From the NCBI GenBank assembly GCA_028819295.1, contig JAPPMA010000094.1, forward strand, positions 1 through 50,682: a stretch of DNA of 50,682 bases. Direction: 5' to 3'. Each line of letters opens with the position of its first letter. Position 1 is the stretch's first letter. Below, piece after piece: positions 37,802-47,000 of this stretch. The translations under genes and the position numbers were made by a program. The stretch is from a bacterium (GTDB lineage: Bacteria > Actinomycetota > Acidimicrobiia > Acidimicrobiales > Bin134). Under the pieces are notes generated by a model that saw only the letters and a program-made list of their open reading frames with translations, was not told the DNA's origin and made no database searches.

Positions 37802-39085
37802 TCAGGGGCCGAGGAGGGTCAAGGGGATGACCTGCACGCCGTCGGGGCGGCGGTAGGCGGGGCCGGTGGGGGTTATCACCACCAGTGCGGCCAGGTTGCC
37901 GGAGCGCTGGCGGGTCACCTTGTCTTTGAGGCGGATCAGCGTTTTGGCGGCCTTGTCGATCACATTTGGATCAGCGTTCAGCTTGATCTCTGCTGCAATC
38001 CATGAGCCGTCTACACGCTCGACTATTGCATCGGCCTCAAGCCCGGTGTTGTCTCGAAAATGGAAGACACCGCCAAGGTCGGACTGCGAGTAGACGCGCA
38101 GATCGCGTACTGCCAGCGACTCGAACAACAGGCCGAACATGGTGTGGTCGGCCAGCAATCGCTCAGGAGTGGCCCCGACAAGCGCCGCAGCCAACGACGG
38201 ATCGACGAAGTGGCGCTTGGCCTCCTTCCTCAGCACGGCTTTGGAGCGCAGGCTGACGGGCCAAGCCGGCTGGTCTTCCACAATGAAGACTCGGCGCAAC
38301 GCATCCAAATAGGCGGCAACGGTGTTCCGGCCCGGGGGATGGCCGATGCTCATGTCCGAGGCCAGCTTGGTCGTCTTCACCTCGGTGGAGACGCTGTGGG
38401 ACAGGGCCAGCATGAGCCGCCGCACCATGTCGGGATCATGGCGAACCCCGCTCCCCGCGGGTATGTCCACCCTGACCACCTCTCCCACATAGTCGCGAAC
38501 CGACTGAAGCGCATCGCCATCGCTCTCGCCCAAATTCTGCGGCCACCCACCGGCGCAGACTGCACTGGCGATCTCGCGCAGCCCCACCCCCTCGTTGGGC
38601 ATGGACGACACGGCGTCGCCCTCAAACACCCCCCTCAGCGACACACCGCCGGTAGACCGCCCCGCCTCGAACAACGACATCGGGCGCAGCAACACCCGGC
38701 TGATGCGCCCAGTTCCAGTGTGCCGGGTCACATCATCTTGGGGGACGGCCGAACCGGTAAGTATGAATTGGCCCCGCTCTGGGCGGTCGTCGCACTCTCG
38801 GCGCACTCGGTTCCAAAGCTGCGGGGCGTTCTGCCACTCGTCGAGCAGCCGGGGCGCGGGGCCTTTGAGCACTTCAGCAGGGTCAGACGCAGCCAGCAGC
38901 ACCACCGCTTCATCGTCAAGGCGGGCCTCACTGCGGGCGAAATGCCGGGCCAGCCAGGTCTTGCCGCATCCCCGCGCACCCTCGATCAGCACAGCCCCCC
39001 GCCTTCGCAGAGCGCTCTCAACATCGCGCCCCGCAACGCGCGACAGATAATCGGGCATGGTGAGCGTGTTCCGTGGATCACTCAC
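37802..39085 (-). CDS. AAA_14/DUF4143 ATPase
   Basis: About 427 residues from GTG at 39085 (good AAGGGGG ribosome site); ATG at 39058 is an alternative. AVLIEGARGCGKTWLARHFA is Walker A, APRLLDEWQNAPQLWNRVRRECD Walker B, GQFILTGSAVPQDDVTRHTGTGRISRVLLRPMSLFE sensor 1, and the C-terminal DUF4143 half has FLLFESLAVRDLRVYSQ-type and ADAIVERVDGSWIAAEIKLN (PD-(D/E)XK-like) blocks. Same broad family as the ATPase at 30720 but not close. The next gene on its strand is the DUF1156 methylase. A frame upstream to 39271 only reads the 23-bp repeats. Confidence 0.87.
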   Translation of the reverse strand: MSDPRNTLTMPDYLSRVAGRDVESALRRRGAVLIEGARGCGKTWLARHFARSEARLDDEAVVLLAASDPAEVLKGPAPRLLDEWQNAPQLWNRVRRECDDRPERGQFILTGSAVPQDDVTRHTGTGRISRVLLRPMSLFEAGRSTGGVSLRGVFEGDAVSSMPNEGVGLREIASAVCAGGWPQNLGESDGDALQSVRDYVGEVVRVDIPAGSGVRHDPDMVRRLMLALSHSVSTEVKTTKLASDMSIGHPPGRNTVAAYLDALRRVFIVEDQPAWPVSLRSKAVLRKEAKRHFVDPSLAAALVGATPERLLADHTMFGLLFESLAVRDLRVYSQSDLGGVFHFRDNTGLEADAIVERVDGSWIAAEIKLNADPNVIDKAAKTLIRLKDKVTRQRSGNLAALVVITPTGPAYRRPDGVQVIPLTLLGP

Positions 39086-39151
39086 AGCTAGAGCCCCCTT
39101 TGCGGCTGCACCTTCGTGGAATAGAGCTAAGAGATCTCTCGGTGGCAACCA

Positions 39152-39258
39152 TAGCGCGTTCTGAAAGTGTTTTGTAGCGCGTTCTGAAAGTGTTTTGTAG
39201 CGCGTTCTGAAAGTGTTTTGTAGCGCGTTCTGAAGGTTTTCTGTAGCGCGTTCTGAAA
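39152..39258. repeat. 23-bp direct-repeat array, five copies, without spacers
   Basis: Units start at 39152, 39175, 39198, 39221 and 39244 (TAGCGCGTTCTGAAAGTGTTTTG); the first three are identical, the fourth has small changes and the last shares 15 bases. The array stands exactly between the ATPase gene and the nadC stop, i.e. at the right edge of the accessory island. It could be iteron-like protein-binding sites or the scar of integration. Confidence 0.93.
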
Positions 39259-39283
39259 TATGTCTGCGCAAGCAGTGGACAGC

Positions 39284-40126
39284 TCAAACGATGTCGAGGG
39301 CGATGTCCAAGGCTGGGGCCGAGTTGGTGACTCGGCCTACCGAGATGAAGTCCACACCGGTTGCCGCGTACTCGGCCACCGTGTCCAGGGTGATGCCGCC
39401 GCTCGCCTCCAGCAGGCAATCGTGCCCCGCGGCCCGGGCCACGCAGGCCCGCACCTCTTCGGGGGCCATGTTGTCCAACAGCAGGGCGTCGGCGCCGGCG
39501 ACCAGGGCCTCATCCACCTGATCGATCCGGTCGCACTCCACGTAGACGGCGCGGCCGGGCCAGCGCCGGCGGGCGGCCATCACACCCTCGGCGATGGAGA
39601 TCCCAGCCAAGTGGTTGTCTTTGAACATGACCCACTCCGACAGCCCCGACCGGTGGTTGTCGCCGCCGCCGGCCCGAACCGCGGCCTTCTCCAGCGCCCG
39701 CAAACCGGGCGTGGTCTTGCGGGTGTCCCGGATGCGGGCCCCACCCGAGCCAGCCGCCGCCGACGCATACCGGGCCACCTCGGTGGCGATGCCCGACAGG
39801 TGGCCCAAGAAGTTCAGCGCGGTCCGCTCCGCGGTGAGCACTGATGCCCGGGGCCCATCGACCGCGGCCAGCGTCTGACCAGGGGCCACCGGGTCGCCGT
39901 CGGCGTCGTGCCACCGCACCGTCACCGAGGGATCCACCTGTCGGAACACCTCGGCAGCACAGGCCCGACCGGCCAAGCGGCCGGCGTCTCGAGCGGTGAT
40001 CGCCGCGGCGACGTCTCCAGGGGGGACAAGACACGACGTGAGGTCGCCCTGTGGCCCCACATCCTCGGCCAGGGCCAGCTTCACCGCGGCCCGGACCACG
40101 TCGCCCGGCGGGTCAAAGCCGCTCAC
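39284..40126 (-). CDS. nadC: Nicotinate-nucleotide pyrophosphorylase (carboxylating), quinolinate phosphoribosyltransferase
   Basis: 280 residues from GTG at 40126 with a G-rich ribosome site; a TTG at 40153 is a weaker choice. Turns quinolinate and PRPP into nicotinate mononucleotide. ALAEDVGPQGDLTS, ERTALNFLGHLSGIATEVARYASAA, RIRDTRKTTPGLRALEKAAVRAGGGDNHRSGLSEWVMFKDNHL and LLEASGGITLDTVAEYAATGVDFISVG are diagnostic. No nadA or nadB is present in the window. Last gene of the folE-nadC operon. Confidence 0.95.
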   Translation of the reverse strand: MSGFDPPGDVVRAAVKLALAEDVGPQGDLTSCLVPPGDVAAAITARDAGRLAGRACAAEVFRQVDPSVTVRWHDADGDPVAPGQTLAAVDGPRASVLTAERTALNFLGHLSGIATEVARYASAAAGSGGARIRDTRKTTPGLRALEKAAVRAGGGDNHRSGLSEWVMFKDNHLAGISIAEGVMAARRRWPGRAVYVECDRIDQVDEALVAGADALLLDNMAPEEVRACVARAAGHDCLLEASGGITLDTVAEYAATGVDFISVGRVTNSAPALDIALDIV

Positions 40127-40162
40127 GGCCCAGAACCCCCAGCAGCGAACCAACAGAGAGCA

Positions 40163-41026
40163 TCAAAGCCGGCCAACGTCCAGCCCCAGGTTGTCGATGA
40201 GGCGGGCTCTTCCGACGCGGGCGGCCACCAGCAGGCGCAGCTCGCCGTCCAGCACATCGGGGCGTTCCAGCGTGGCGGCGTTTACCACGGCGGCATAGTC
40301 GGGACAAGCCAGGGGCTCGGCGGCCAGCACCGAGGCCATGGCCGCCTCCACCTCGCCGGGATCGCGGCTGCCCTGCACCACCGCATCCCGCCCGGCTTGC
40401 AGCGAACGCCACAGCACGGTGGCCGCAGGCCGCTCATCCGCGGCGAGGTACACGTTGCGGCTCGACATGGCCAGGCCGTCGGGCTCGCGGAACGTGGGGC
40501 AGCCCACCACCTCCACCGGCATAGACAAGTCGGCGGCCATCCGCCGGATGACGGCCAACTGCTGGTAGTCCTTCTCTCCGAAATAGGCCCGGCCCGGCCC
40601 CAGCATGGCGAACAGCTTGGCCACCACGGTCGCGACCCCGTCGAAGTGGGCGGGGCGGGACCACCCCTCCAGCACCGCGTTGAGCCCCTCGACCGCCACC
40701 GAGGTGAGCGGGACCTGCGGGTACATCTCCTCGGCCCCGGGGGCAAACACCAGCCCGGCACCCGCATCAGCACACATCTCCAGATCCCGGTCGAGGTCTC
40801 GGGGATAGGTTCCGTAGTCCTCGCCCTCAGCGAATTGAAGCGGGTTCACGAAGATGCTCACCACGGTCAGGTCGTTCTCGGCCGCCGATCGGGCCACCAA
40901 AGACTGGTGGCCCTCGTGGAGGTAGCCCATGGTCGGCACCAGACCGACCGAACCTCCTCGGGCGCGTGCGGCGTCCGCCGCCTCACGCAGCTCAGCTACC
41001 CGCCCGACAACGGGAACTGCGTTCAC
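40163..41026 (-). CDS. panC: Pantothenate synthetase
   Basis: 287 residues from GTG at 41026, overlapping the folK stop by 4 bp. ATP-binding LVPTMGYLHEGHQSLVARS, IFVNPLQFAEGEDYGTYPRDLDRDLE, AYFGEKDYQQLAVIRRMAADL and DGLAMSSRNVYL are the classic blocks. Joins pantoate and beta-alanine. panD, which follows panC in relatives, is not here. Its pathway partner coaX now lies beyond the 15-kb island. Confidence 0.96.
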   Translation of the reverse strand: MNAVPVVGRVAELREAADAARARGGSVGLVPTMGYLHEGHQSLVARSAAENDLTVVSIFVNPLQFAEGEDYGTYPRDLDRDLEMCADAGAGLVFAPGAEEMYPQVPLTSVAVEGLNAVLEGWSRPAHFDGVATVVAKLFAMLGPGRAYFGEKDYQQLAVIRRMAADLSMPVEVVGCPTFREPDGLAMSSRNVYLAADERPAATVLWRSLQAGRDAVVQGSRDPGEVEAAMASVLAAEPLACPDYAAVVNAATLERPDVLDGELRLLVAARVGRARLIDNLGLDVGRL

Positions 41027-41505
41027 GAAACAGCCCCTCCTGACTGCGAGGCCAACTCGTCCCAATCCCCCAAGCGGCGACAGCCGCCGGCGCCGGGATC
41101 GCTCCACCCGGCCACCAGATCGGGGGCCAGCTCGCCCATGGGCACCATCACAAAGGCCCGCTCCCGCATCCGGGGATGGGGCACCGCCAAATCGGGCTCG
41201 TCCACCGTCTCGCCGTCCACCCACAAGACATCGACATCCAGCGTGCGGGGGCCCCAGCGGACCTCCCTCACCCGGTCGGCCGATGCCTCCAGCGCCCCGC
41301 AGAGCCCCAACAGGCTTCGGGCCGACCGGCTGGTGTCCAGTTCGGCCACCACATTCAGGTATGGGCCCTGCTCGGGGCCTCCCACCGGGTCGGTCTCGTA
41401 CACCCCGGAAACCGCGACGCAGTCGTCGATGGCCGCCACTGCGCCCTTGAGATAGCCCATGCGATCGCCCAAGTTGGATCCCAAGCCGAGAAAAGCCCGT
41501 GTCAT
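41023..41505 (-). CDS. folK: 2-amino-4-hydroxy-6-hydroxymethyldihydropteridine pyrophosphokinase
   Basis: 160 residues from ATG at 41505, which overlaps folB by 4 bp. AFLGLGSNLGDRMGYLKGAVAAI, SGVYETDPVGGPEQGPYLNVVAEL, VRWGPRTLDVDVLWVDGE and LAVPHPRMRERAFVMVPMGELAPD are the HPPK hallmarks (ATP- and pterin-binding). Makes the diphosphate that FolP joins to p-aminobenzoate. Confidence 0.95.
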   Translation of the reverse strand: MTRAFLGLGSNLGDRMGYLKGAVAAIDDCVAVSGVYETDPVGGPEQGPYLNVVAELDTSRSARSLLGLCGALEASADRVREVRWGPRTLDVDVLWVDGETVDEPDLAVPHPRMRERAFVMVPMGELAPDLVAGWSDPGAGGCRRLGDWDELASQSGGAVS

Positions 41506-41870
41506 TGCTGGTGGCGGGTGATGCGAACGCCGCTGGTGGAAAGCTGCTGGGGGACCGGCGGGCGCAGCTTGCGGACCTCCACCACCACCCACCGGGCCCG
41601 CTCATCAAAATGCAGGCAAACCTCGGCCACCCTCTGGGCCAAAGCCTCCATGAGCGTGAATTGCCCGCCTTCGGCCGCCGTGCAGACCGCCGCGCACACC
41701 TCCCCGTAGTCGATGGTGTCGGCCAAGTCGTCCGACCGTCCAGCCAGGGCCAGATCGGCGCCTATGTCCACATCCAACTCGAACGGCTGAGCCCGGACCC
41801 TCTCCTCGGGAAGCGCTCCGCACAGGGCCATCACCCGCAAGCCAGCAATACGCAGGCAATCCTCAGTCAT
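41502..41870 (-). CDS. folB: Dihydroneopterin aldolase
   Basis: 122 residues from ATG at 41870. RIAGLRVMALCGALPEERVRAQPFELDVDIGADL carries the conserved Glu of the EER motif; TIDYGEVCAAV and VVEVRKLRPPVP (catalytic Lys) complete the family. Cleaves dihydroneopterin to hydroxymethyldihydropterin and glycolaldehyde. The C-terminus is a little long (LSTSGVRITRHQQ). A second copy of its first 20 bases lies 65 bp upstream. Confidence 0.93.
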   Translation of the reverse strand: MTEDCLRIAGLRVMALCGALPEERVRAQPFELDVDIGADLALAGRSDDLADTIDYGEVCAAVCTAAEGGQFTLMEALAQRVAEVCLHFDERARWVVVEVRKLRPPVPQQLSTSGVRITRHQQ

Positions 41871-41935
41871 CCCGGCCTGCCCGCTCTGGTGGAACAACCC
41901 GCCAAACCCTTCAATCGCAGGCAGTCCTCAGTCAT
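41851..41935. repeat. Duplicated 5' end of folB (20 bp, 65 bp apart)
   Basis: 41851-41870 (start of folB, ATGACTGAGG on the minus strand) and 41916-41935 match at 19 of 20 bases. The upstream copy overlaps the stop of the phosphatase-like gene and leads into a frame that stops soon, so it is a relic of a tandem duplication that left two possible start sites. Confidence 0.75.
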
Positions 41936-42485
41936 CTCCGCTGGGCTCCTGCTCGTTTTCGACTACCACCGAAAGGCGCGCCCTCGGCTTGGGGAGGGCA
42001 GCGGCGGCGCTGACGATGCGGCGGCCCACCGTTCCCACCGGTCGTTCGGTCATCTTCTCAACCACCACCACGGCTTGCGATTCGCTGGGAACCATCCCCG
42101 CCCACAGCAGGTATCCGGCCATGAAACCGCACACCTCGTCGCTCAGCCCCCGGCGGTGTACCAGCAGCTTCTCCCCGTTGGCCAACAGAGAGTGCAGTTC
42201 GGTAAAGAGCGCCTCGAGCCGCAACCGGTAGTCCTCCTTGTCGGCGATGGGCCAGTGGCTCCAAGCGATGTTCTGCTCGCTGTAGTTGTGGAGGTTGTGA
42301 GTAGACGGGATGAGCGAAACCACTCGGGTGAAACCCTGCTGGCGTATCCAGTTGATCTCCTCGGTGCGTCGAACCCGGCGGTGGCTCTCCCCCCGACCGC
42401 CCGGGCGCTCGCAAATGGCGAGGCGGTCCTTCATGATCCAGTAGAAGTTGCGGGGGCAGATGCCCGCCGCCCACTTGCCCTTCAC
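41928..42485 (-). CDS. Protein-tyrosine-phosphatase-like protein with lost catalytic residues
   Basis: About 185 residues from GTG at 42485, overlapping folP by 4 bp. NFYWIMKDRLAICERPG ... INWIRQQGFTRVVSLIPSTHNLHNYSEQNIAWSHWPIADKEDYRLRLEALFTELHSLLANGEKLLVHRRGLSDEVCGFMAGYLLWAGMV looks like a dual-specificity phosphatase fold. The signature H-C-x5-R reads H110-R111-R-G-L-S-D-E117, so both the Cys and the Arg are missing. It is a pseudophosphatase by sequence, placed inside the folate operon between folP and folB. Confidence 0.7.
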   Translation of the reverse strand: MKGKWAAGICPRNFYWIMKDRLAICERPGGRGESHRRVRRTEEINWIRQQGFTRVVSLIPSTHNLHNYSEQNIAWSHWPIADKEDYRLRLEALFTELHSLLANGEKLLVHRRGLSDEVCGFMAGYLLWAGMVPSESQAVVVVEKMTERPVGTVGRRIVSAAAALPKPRARLSVVVENEQEPSGDD

Positions 42486-43291
42486 GCCGCCACCACCTTC
42501 AGGGCATCGACCGTGGGGGCCACATCGTGGACCCGAACCACCGACACCCCCTGGGCGAACGCCCAAGCTGCGGCGGCCAGCGACCCCTCAAGCCGGTCGT
42601 CGGTGGGCACCTCTTGGCCGATGCAGCCGTCGCTGCGGGCATGGAGCTCGCCGATGAAGCGCTTGCGGCTGGCGCCGAGCACCACGGGTACACCCAGCGC
42701 GGTGAAATGCCGCAGGTTGGCCAGCAGCTCCAAGTTGTGGTCGGTGGTCTTGCCGAAGCCGATCCCCGGATCCACCCACACCTCGGGAACACCGGCGGCT
42801 CGTCCCCGCTCAACGGCCTCGGCCAAGAAGTCGCGCACCTCGGCAACCACGTCGGCGTACTGAGGGTTGACTTGCATGGTGGCCGGGGTGCCCTGGCGGT
42901 GGACGGCGATCCAGACCACTTTCAGCTCAGCGGCAACCTCGTGCAGCGAGGCCGAGACGTCGTTGAGGATCTCGGCCCCCGCGGCCACCGCGGCCCGGGC
43001 CACCTCGGGCTTGGCGGTGTCGATGGACACCCGGCCGTGCGGAGCCAAACCGGCCACCGCATCCACCACCCGAGCCAGCTCTTGGCCGACAGACACCGGC
43101 TCGGCGCCGGGACGGGTGGACTCACCGCCCACATCGACCACCGCAGCTCCCTCATCGAACAACTGGCAACCTCGGGCCACTGCTTCCTCCGGCGCCAGGA
43201 ACCGTGTGCTGTCGGAAAACGAGTCGGGAGTCACATTCAGGATGCCCATTACCATTGCCTGTGACTCCACTGCCTCAGAGTACCCCTGCAT
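42482..43291 (-). CDS. folP: Dihydropteroate synthase
   Basis: 269 residues. MGILNVTPDSFSDSTRFLAPEEAVARG, VDVGGESTRPGAEPVSVGQEL, VSIDTAKPEVARAAVAAGAEILNDVSA, WVDPGIGFGKTTDHNLELLANL and VLGASRKRFIGEL are all present; TRFLAP in the loop replaces the usual GG. Joins p-aminobenzoate to hydroxymethyldihydropterin diphosphate, the sulfonamide target. A start at 43255 is also possible. Located 40 bp after folE. Confidence 0.95.
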   Translation of the reverse strand: MQGYSEAVESQAMVMGILNVTPDSFSDSTRFLAPEEAVARGCQLFDEGAAVVDVGGESTRPGAEPVSVGQELARVVDAVAGLAPHGRVSIDTAKPEVARAAVAAGAEILNDVSASLHEVAAELKVVWIAVHRQGTPATMQVNPQYADVVAEVRDFLAEAVERGRAAGVPEVWVDPGIGFGKTTDHNLELLANLRHFTALGVPVVLGASRKRFIGELHARSDGCIGQEVPTDDRLEGSLAAAAWAFAQGVSVVRVHDVAPTVDALKVVAA

Positions 43292-43331
43292 TTTGGGGCT
43301 GCCCTATGCGAATAGCGCTTCTGAACGGGAA

Positions 43332-43916
43332 TTAGCGATCGATGAACCGCATCGCCTCGGCTCGGGTGGCAATGTCGGTCCGGAAGAGGCCTCGCACCGC
43401 GGAGGTGACGGTGTTGGCCCCCGGCTTGCGGATGCCCCGCATCGACATGCACAGGTGCTCGGCCTCCACCACCACCAGAACACCCCTCGGGTTGAGGGCG
43501 TTCTCGATCGCGTCGGCGATCTGGGTGGTGAGCCGCTCTTGCACCTGGGGCATCCGGGCATATCCCTCCACCACCCGGGCCAGCTTCGACAGCCCGGTGA
43601 TGCAGCCGTCTTTGTTGGGGATGTAGCCCACATGGGCCTTGCCCAGAAACGGAATCAGATGATGCTCGCACAGCGAGTACAGGGGGATGTCCCGCACCAG
43701 GATCATCTCGTCGTGATCGGCCTCGAACTGGCGGGTCAGATGGGATGTCGGGTCTTCGTGCAGCCCCTCGCAGATCTTGGCGTACATGCGGGCCACCCGC
43801 CCCGGTGTGTCCAACAGGCCGTCCCGGTTCGGATCCTCGCCAATGGCGACCAGGATCTCCCGCACCGCCGCCTCGATCCGAGGTTGGTCCACTGAGCCTG
43901 TTTCCTTGTCGCCCAT
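43332..43916 (-). CDS. folE: GTP cyclohydrolase I
   Basis: 194 residues. [103 protein letters not shown] contains the zinc-binding Cys/His and the whole active-site set. Makes dihydroneopterin triphosphate from GTP. First gene of the operon folE-folP-pseudophosphatase-folB-folK-panC-nadC; divergent from the oxidoreductase gene at 44013. Confidence 0.97.
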   Translation of the reverse strand: MGDKETGSVDQPRIEAAVREILVAIGEDPNRDGLLDTPGRVARMYAKICEGLHEDPTSHLTRQFEADHDEMILVRDIPLYSLCEHHLIPFLGKAHVGYIPNKDGCITGLSKLARVVEGYARMPQVQERLTTQIADAIENALNPRGVLVVVEAEHLCMSMRGIRKPGANTVTSAVRGLFRTDIATRAEAMRFIDR

Positions 43917-44012
43917 CGGCCATGACGGTAGTCCGATAATTTCAAAATCTCATGGTTGGGCGACCCTGGCCCGGCACCATTTCGCAGACAGCCCCCCTAG
44001 ACTGACCTGCAC

Positions 44013-47000
44013 ATGACGGCCACCGAGTCGAATCGCAGCTACCGGCTCTCCGATCGCTTCACCAACGAGCACGGAACAGTCTTCCTCACCGGCATTCAGG
44101 CCATGGCCCGGCTCCCGCTGGAGCAGCTTCGAGCCGATCGGGCCGCAGGTCTGAACACCGCCGCGTTCGCCGCCGGATACCCCGGCTCCCCGCTGGGCGG
44201 GCTCGACTCGGCACTAGAGCGGGCCGTGAGGGAATCAGGGGAGGCCGACATCGTGCTGCGGCCGTCGGTCAACGAGGAGTATGCGGCCACCGCGGTGATG
44301 GGCAGCCAGCTCGCCGGCTCGAGGCCCGACGCCCGCTACGACGGCGTCATCGGCATCTGGTACGGCAAGGCCCCCGGAGTAGACCGGGCATCCGACGCCA
44401 TCCGCCACGCCATGTTCGCCGGCGCCGACCCCAAAGGCGGCGTGGTGCTGCTGGCCGGCGACGATCCCAACGCCAAGTCGTCCACCCTGCCGTCCACCTC
44501 GGCCGGGGTGCTGGCCGACCTGCACATCCCGGTGCTCTACCCCGGCGATCCCGCCGATGTGCTGGAGCTGGGCCGCCACGCCATCGCCATGAGCCGGGCC
44601 ACCGGCTTGTGGGTGGGGCTGAAGATCGTGGCCAACGTGGCCGACGGCTCGGCCAACGTGAGCCTCGACCCCGACCGGGTCAAGCCGGTCGTCCCCCTGC
44701 ACGGGGGCGCGCCCTACCAGCACCGTCCCGACCCCCGGCTCCTCACCCCCTACACGCTGGACTTCGAACGCGAGATCGTGGAGGTGCGCACCAACCTGGC
44801 CTTGGAATACGCCGAGCTGAACCACCTCAACCGGGTGGTGGTGGACTCCCCCGACGCCTGGATCGGCATCATTTCCTCGGGGATCACCTACTGGGAGGTA
44901 CGCGAGGCGCTGGCGGTGATCGGGCTGGACAGCGACGAGGCGGTCTCCAGCGCCGGCATCCGGATGCTGCGCATGGGCCTGCCCATTCCGTTCAACACCT
45001 CCACCATCAGGGACTTCGCCGCCGGTTTGGAGGAGATCTTCGTGATCGAGGAGAAGACTCCCAACGTGGAGTCGCGGGTGAAAGACGCCCTGTACAACAC
45101 CTCGCACCGGCCTCGAATCGTGGGCGAGTACGACGAGCACGACCGCCGCCTCATCAAGAGCCACGGCGCCCTGCACGCCGACGACCTGGCCGGGCCGCTG
45201 CGCAGCCGGCTGGCCCGCTTGGGCGATCGGCTGGCCCCCGAGCCCCCGGCGCGAGAGCGCATCCCCCTGGCGGTGAACCGCACCCCGTACTTCTGCTCGG
45301 GGTGCCCCCACAACCGCAGCACGGTCACCGACCCCGGCACCGCGGTGGGCGCGGGCATCGGCTGCCACACCATGATCCTGCTGGGGGACGAGGAGCGCTA
45401 CGGCGACATCGCCGGGCTCACCTGCATGGGCAGCGAGGGCACCCAGTGGATCGGCATGGCCCCGTTCGTGGAAACCCCCCATCTGATCCAGAACATGGGC
45501 GACGGCACCTTCTTCCACTCCGGGCAGCTAGCCATGACCGCGGCCATCGCGGCCGGCGTACACATCACCTACAAGCTGCTGTGGAACGGGGCGGTGGCCA
45601 TGACCGGAGGGCAGAACCCCACCGGCGGCATCCCCCTCGACCGGGTGTGCCGGTCGCTTCTGGCCCAAGGCGTGGCCCGCATCATCATCACCTCCGACGA
45701 TCCGGGCCGCACTCGCCGACTCGGGCTTCCCTCCGAGGTGGACGTAAGGAACCGCACCGAGCTGGCCGAGGTGCAGCGGGAGCTGGCCGGGGTGGGCGGG
45801 GTGACCGTGCTCATCCACGACCAGCGCTGCGCCGCCGAGCTGCGCCGCGACCGCAAGCGGGACAAGATCAGCCCTCCCCGCACCCGGGTGGCCATCAACC
45901 ACCGGGTGTGCGAGGGGTGCGGCCACTGCGCCGAGATCTCCAACTGCCTGTCAGTGCAGCCCTTCGACACCCCGTTCGGCCGCAAGACCACCATCGACCA
46001 GGACAGCTGCAACGTGGACCTGTCGTGTTTGGAGGGCGACTGCCCCGCGTTCATCACCATCACCCGGCCCAAGCGAGCGCGGCGCCGACAGAGCTCCGAC
46101 CGCGACGCGCTGGCGGTGCCGCCCACCCCCATTCCAACTCCGCCGGAGCCGGCCGGCATCGACGTGAACATCCACATCACCGGCATCGGCGGCACCGGGG
46201 TGGTGACCACCGGCCAGCTCATCGGCACCGCGGCCATGCTCGACGGGTCCAGCGTGCAGGGGCTGGATCAGATCGGCCTGTCGCAGAAGGCCGGCCCGGT
46301 GGTCAGCGATCTGCGCATAACCCGAAGCGGACGCTCGGGCAGCAACCGGCTGGGCGACCGCCAAGCCGACCTGCTGCTGGCCTTCGACCTGCTGGTGGCG
46401 GCGTCGGCCACCGGCCTGGATGCAGCCGACACAGCCCGCACCGCGGTGGTGGGATCGCGAGACGTGGTGCCGCCGGGCGCCAAGACCGCCCACCCCGAGA
46501 TCGGCATGCCCACCGCCGAGGAGCTCTTGGAACGGGTGCGGGCCGAGACCCGGGCCGACGCCCAGTATTGGGCGGGTGCATCCGACCTGGCCCAAGCGCT
46601 GGTGGGCGATGCCGTGGCGGCCAATGTGCTTGTGGTGGGCATGGCGGTGCAGACCGGGCTGCTGCCGGTGACGCCGGAGGCTCTGGAGACCGCCATCGAG
46701 CTCAACGGGGTGGCCGTGGAGATGAACACCGCCGCGTTCCGCTGGGGCCGCTGGTGGGTGGCCGAGCAGGCCATGGTGGAGACCGCCGCTGCGGGCCGCG
46801 CCGCGCCGGCACCCGACGACGCCCGGATGCCAGAGCACGACCATGCCGACGTGCTGGGCCGGAAGCTGGGCAGCCGCATCGAGGAGCTGGCCGACGGCGA
46901 CTCCGTGTTGGCCGCCGCCCTGGAGCTGTTCGCCGCCGAGGTGGTGCGCTTCCAAAACCGGGCCCTGGCGGCCCGCTACATCGACGCAGTAGCCGAGTTC

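Noticed and set aside
39152..39258. CRISPR-like array
   Set aside because: The units follow each other with no spacers, and there are no cas genes. They are plain tandem repeats.
39086..39271. N-terminal extension of the ATPase at 37802
   Set aside because: The frame simply reads the 23-bp repeats (LSERATKHFQNAL and similar), with the frame shifting at each unit. No ribosome site precedes the start at 39271.
24500..39283. Prophage or integrative element
   Set aside because: No integrase, structural phage gene, transfer gene or tRNA att site was seen at either end. It is called an accessory island only.
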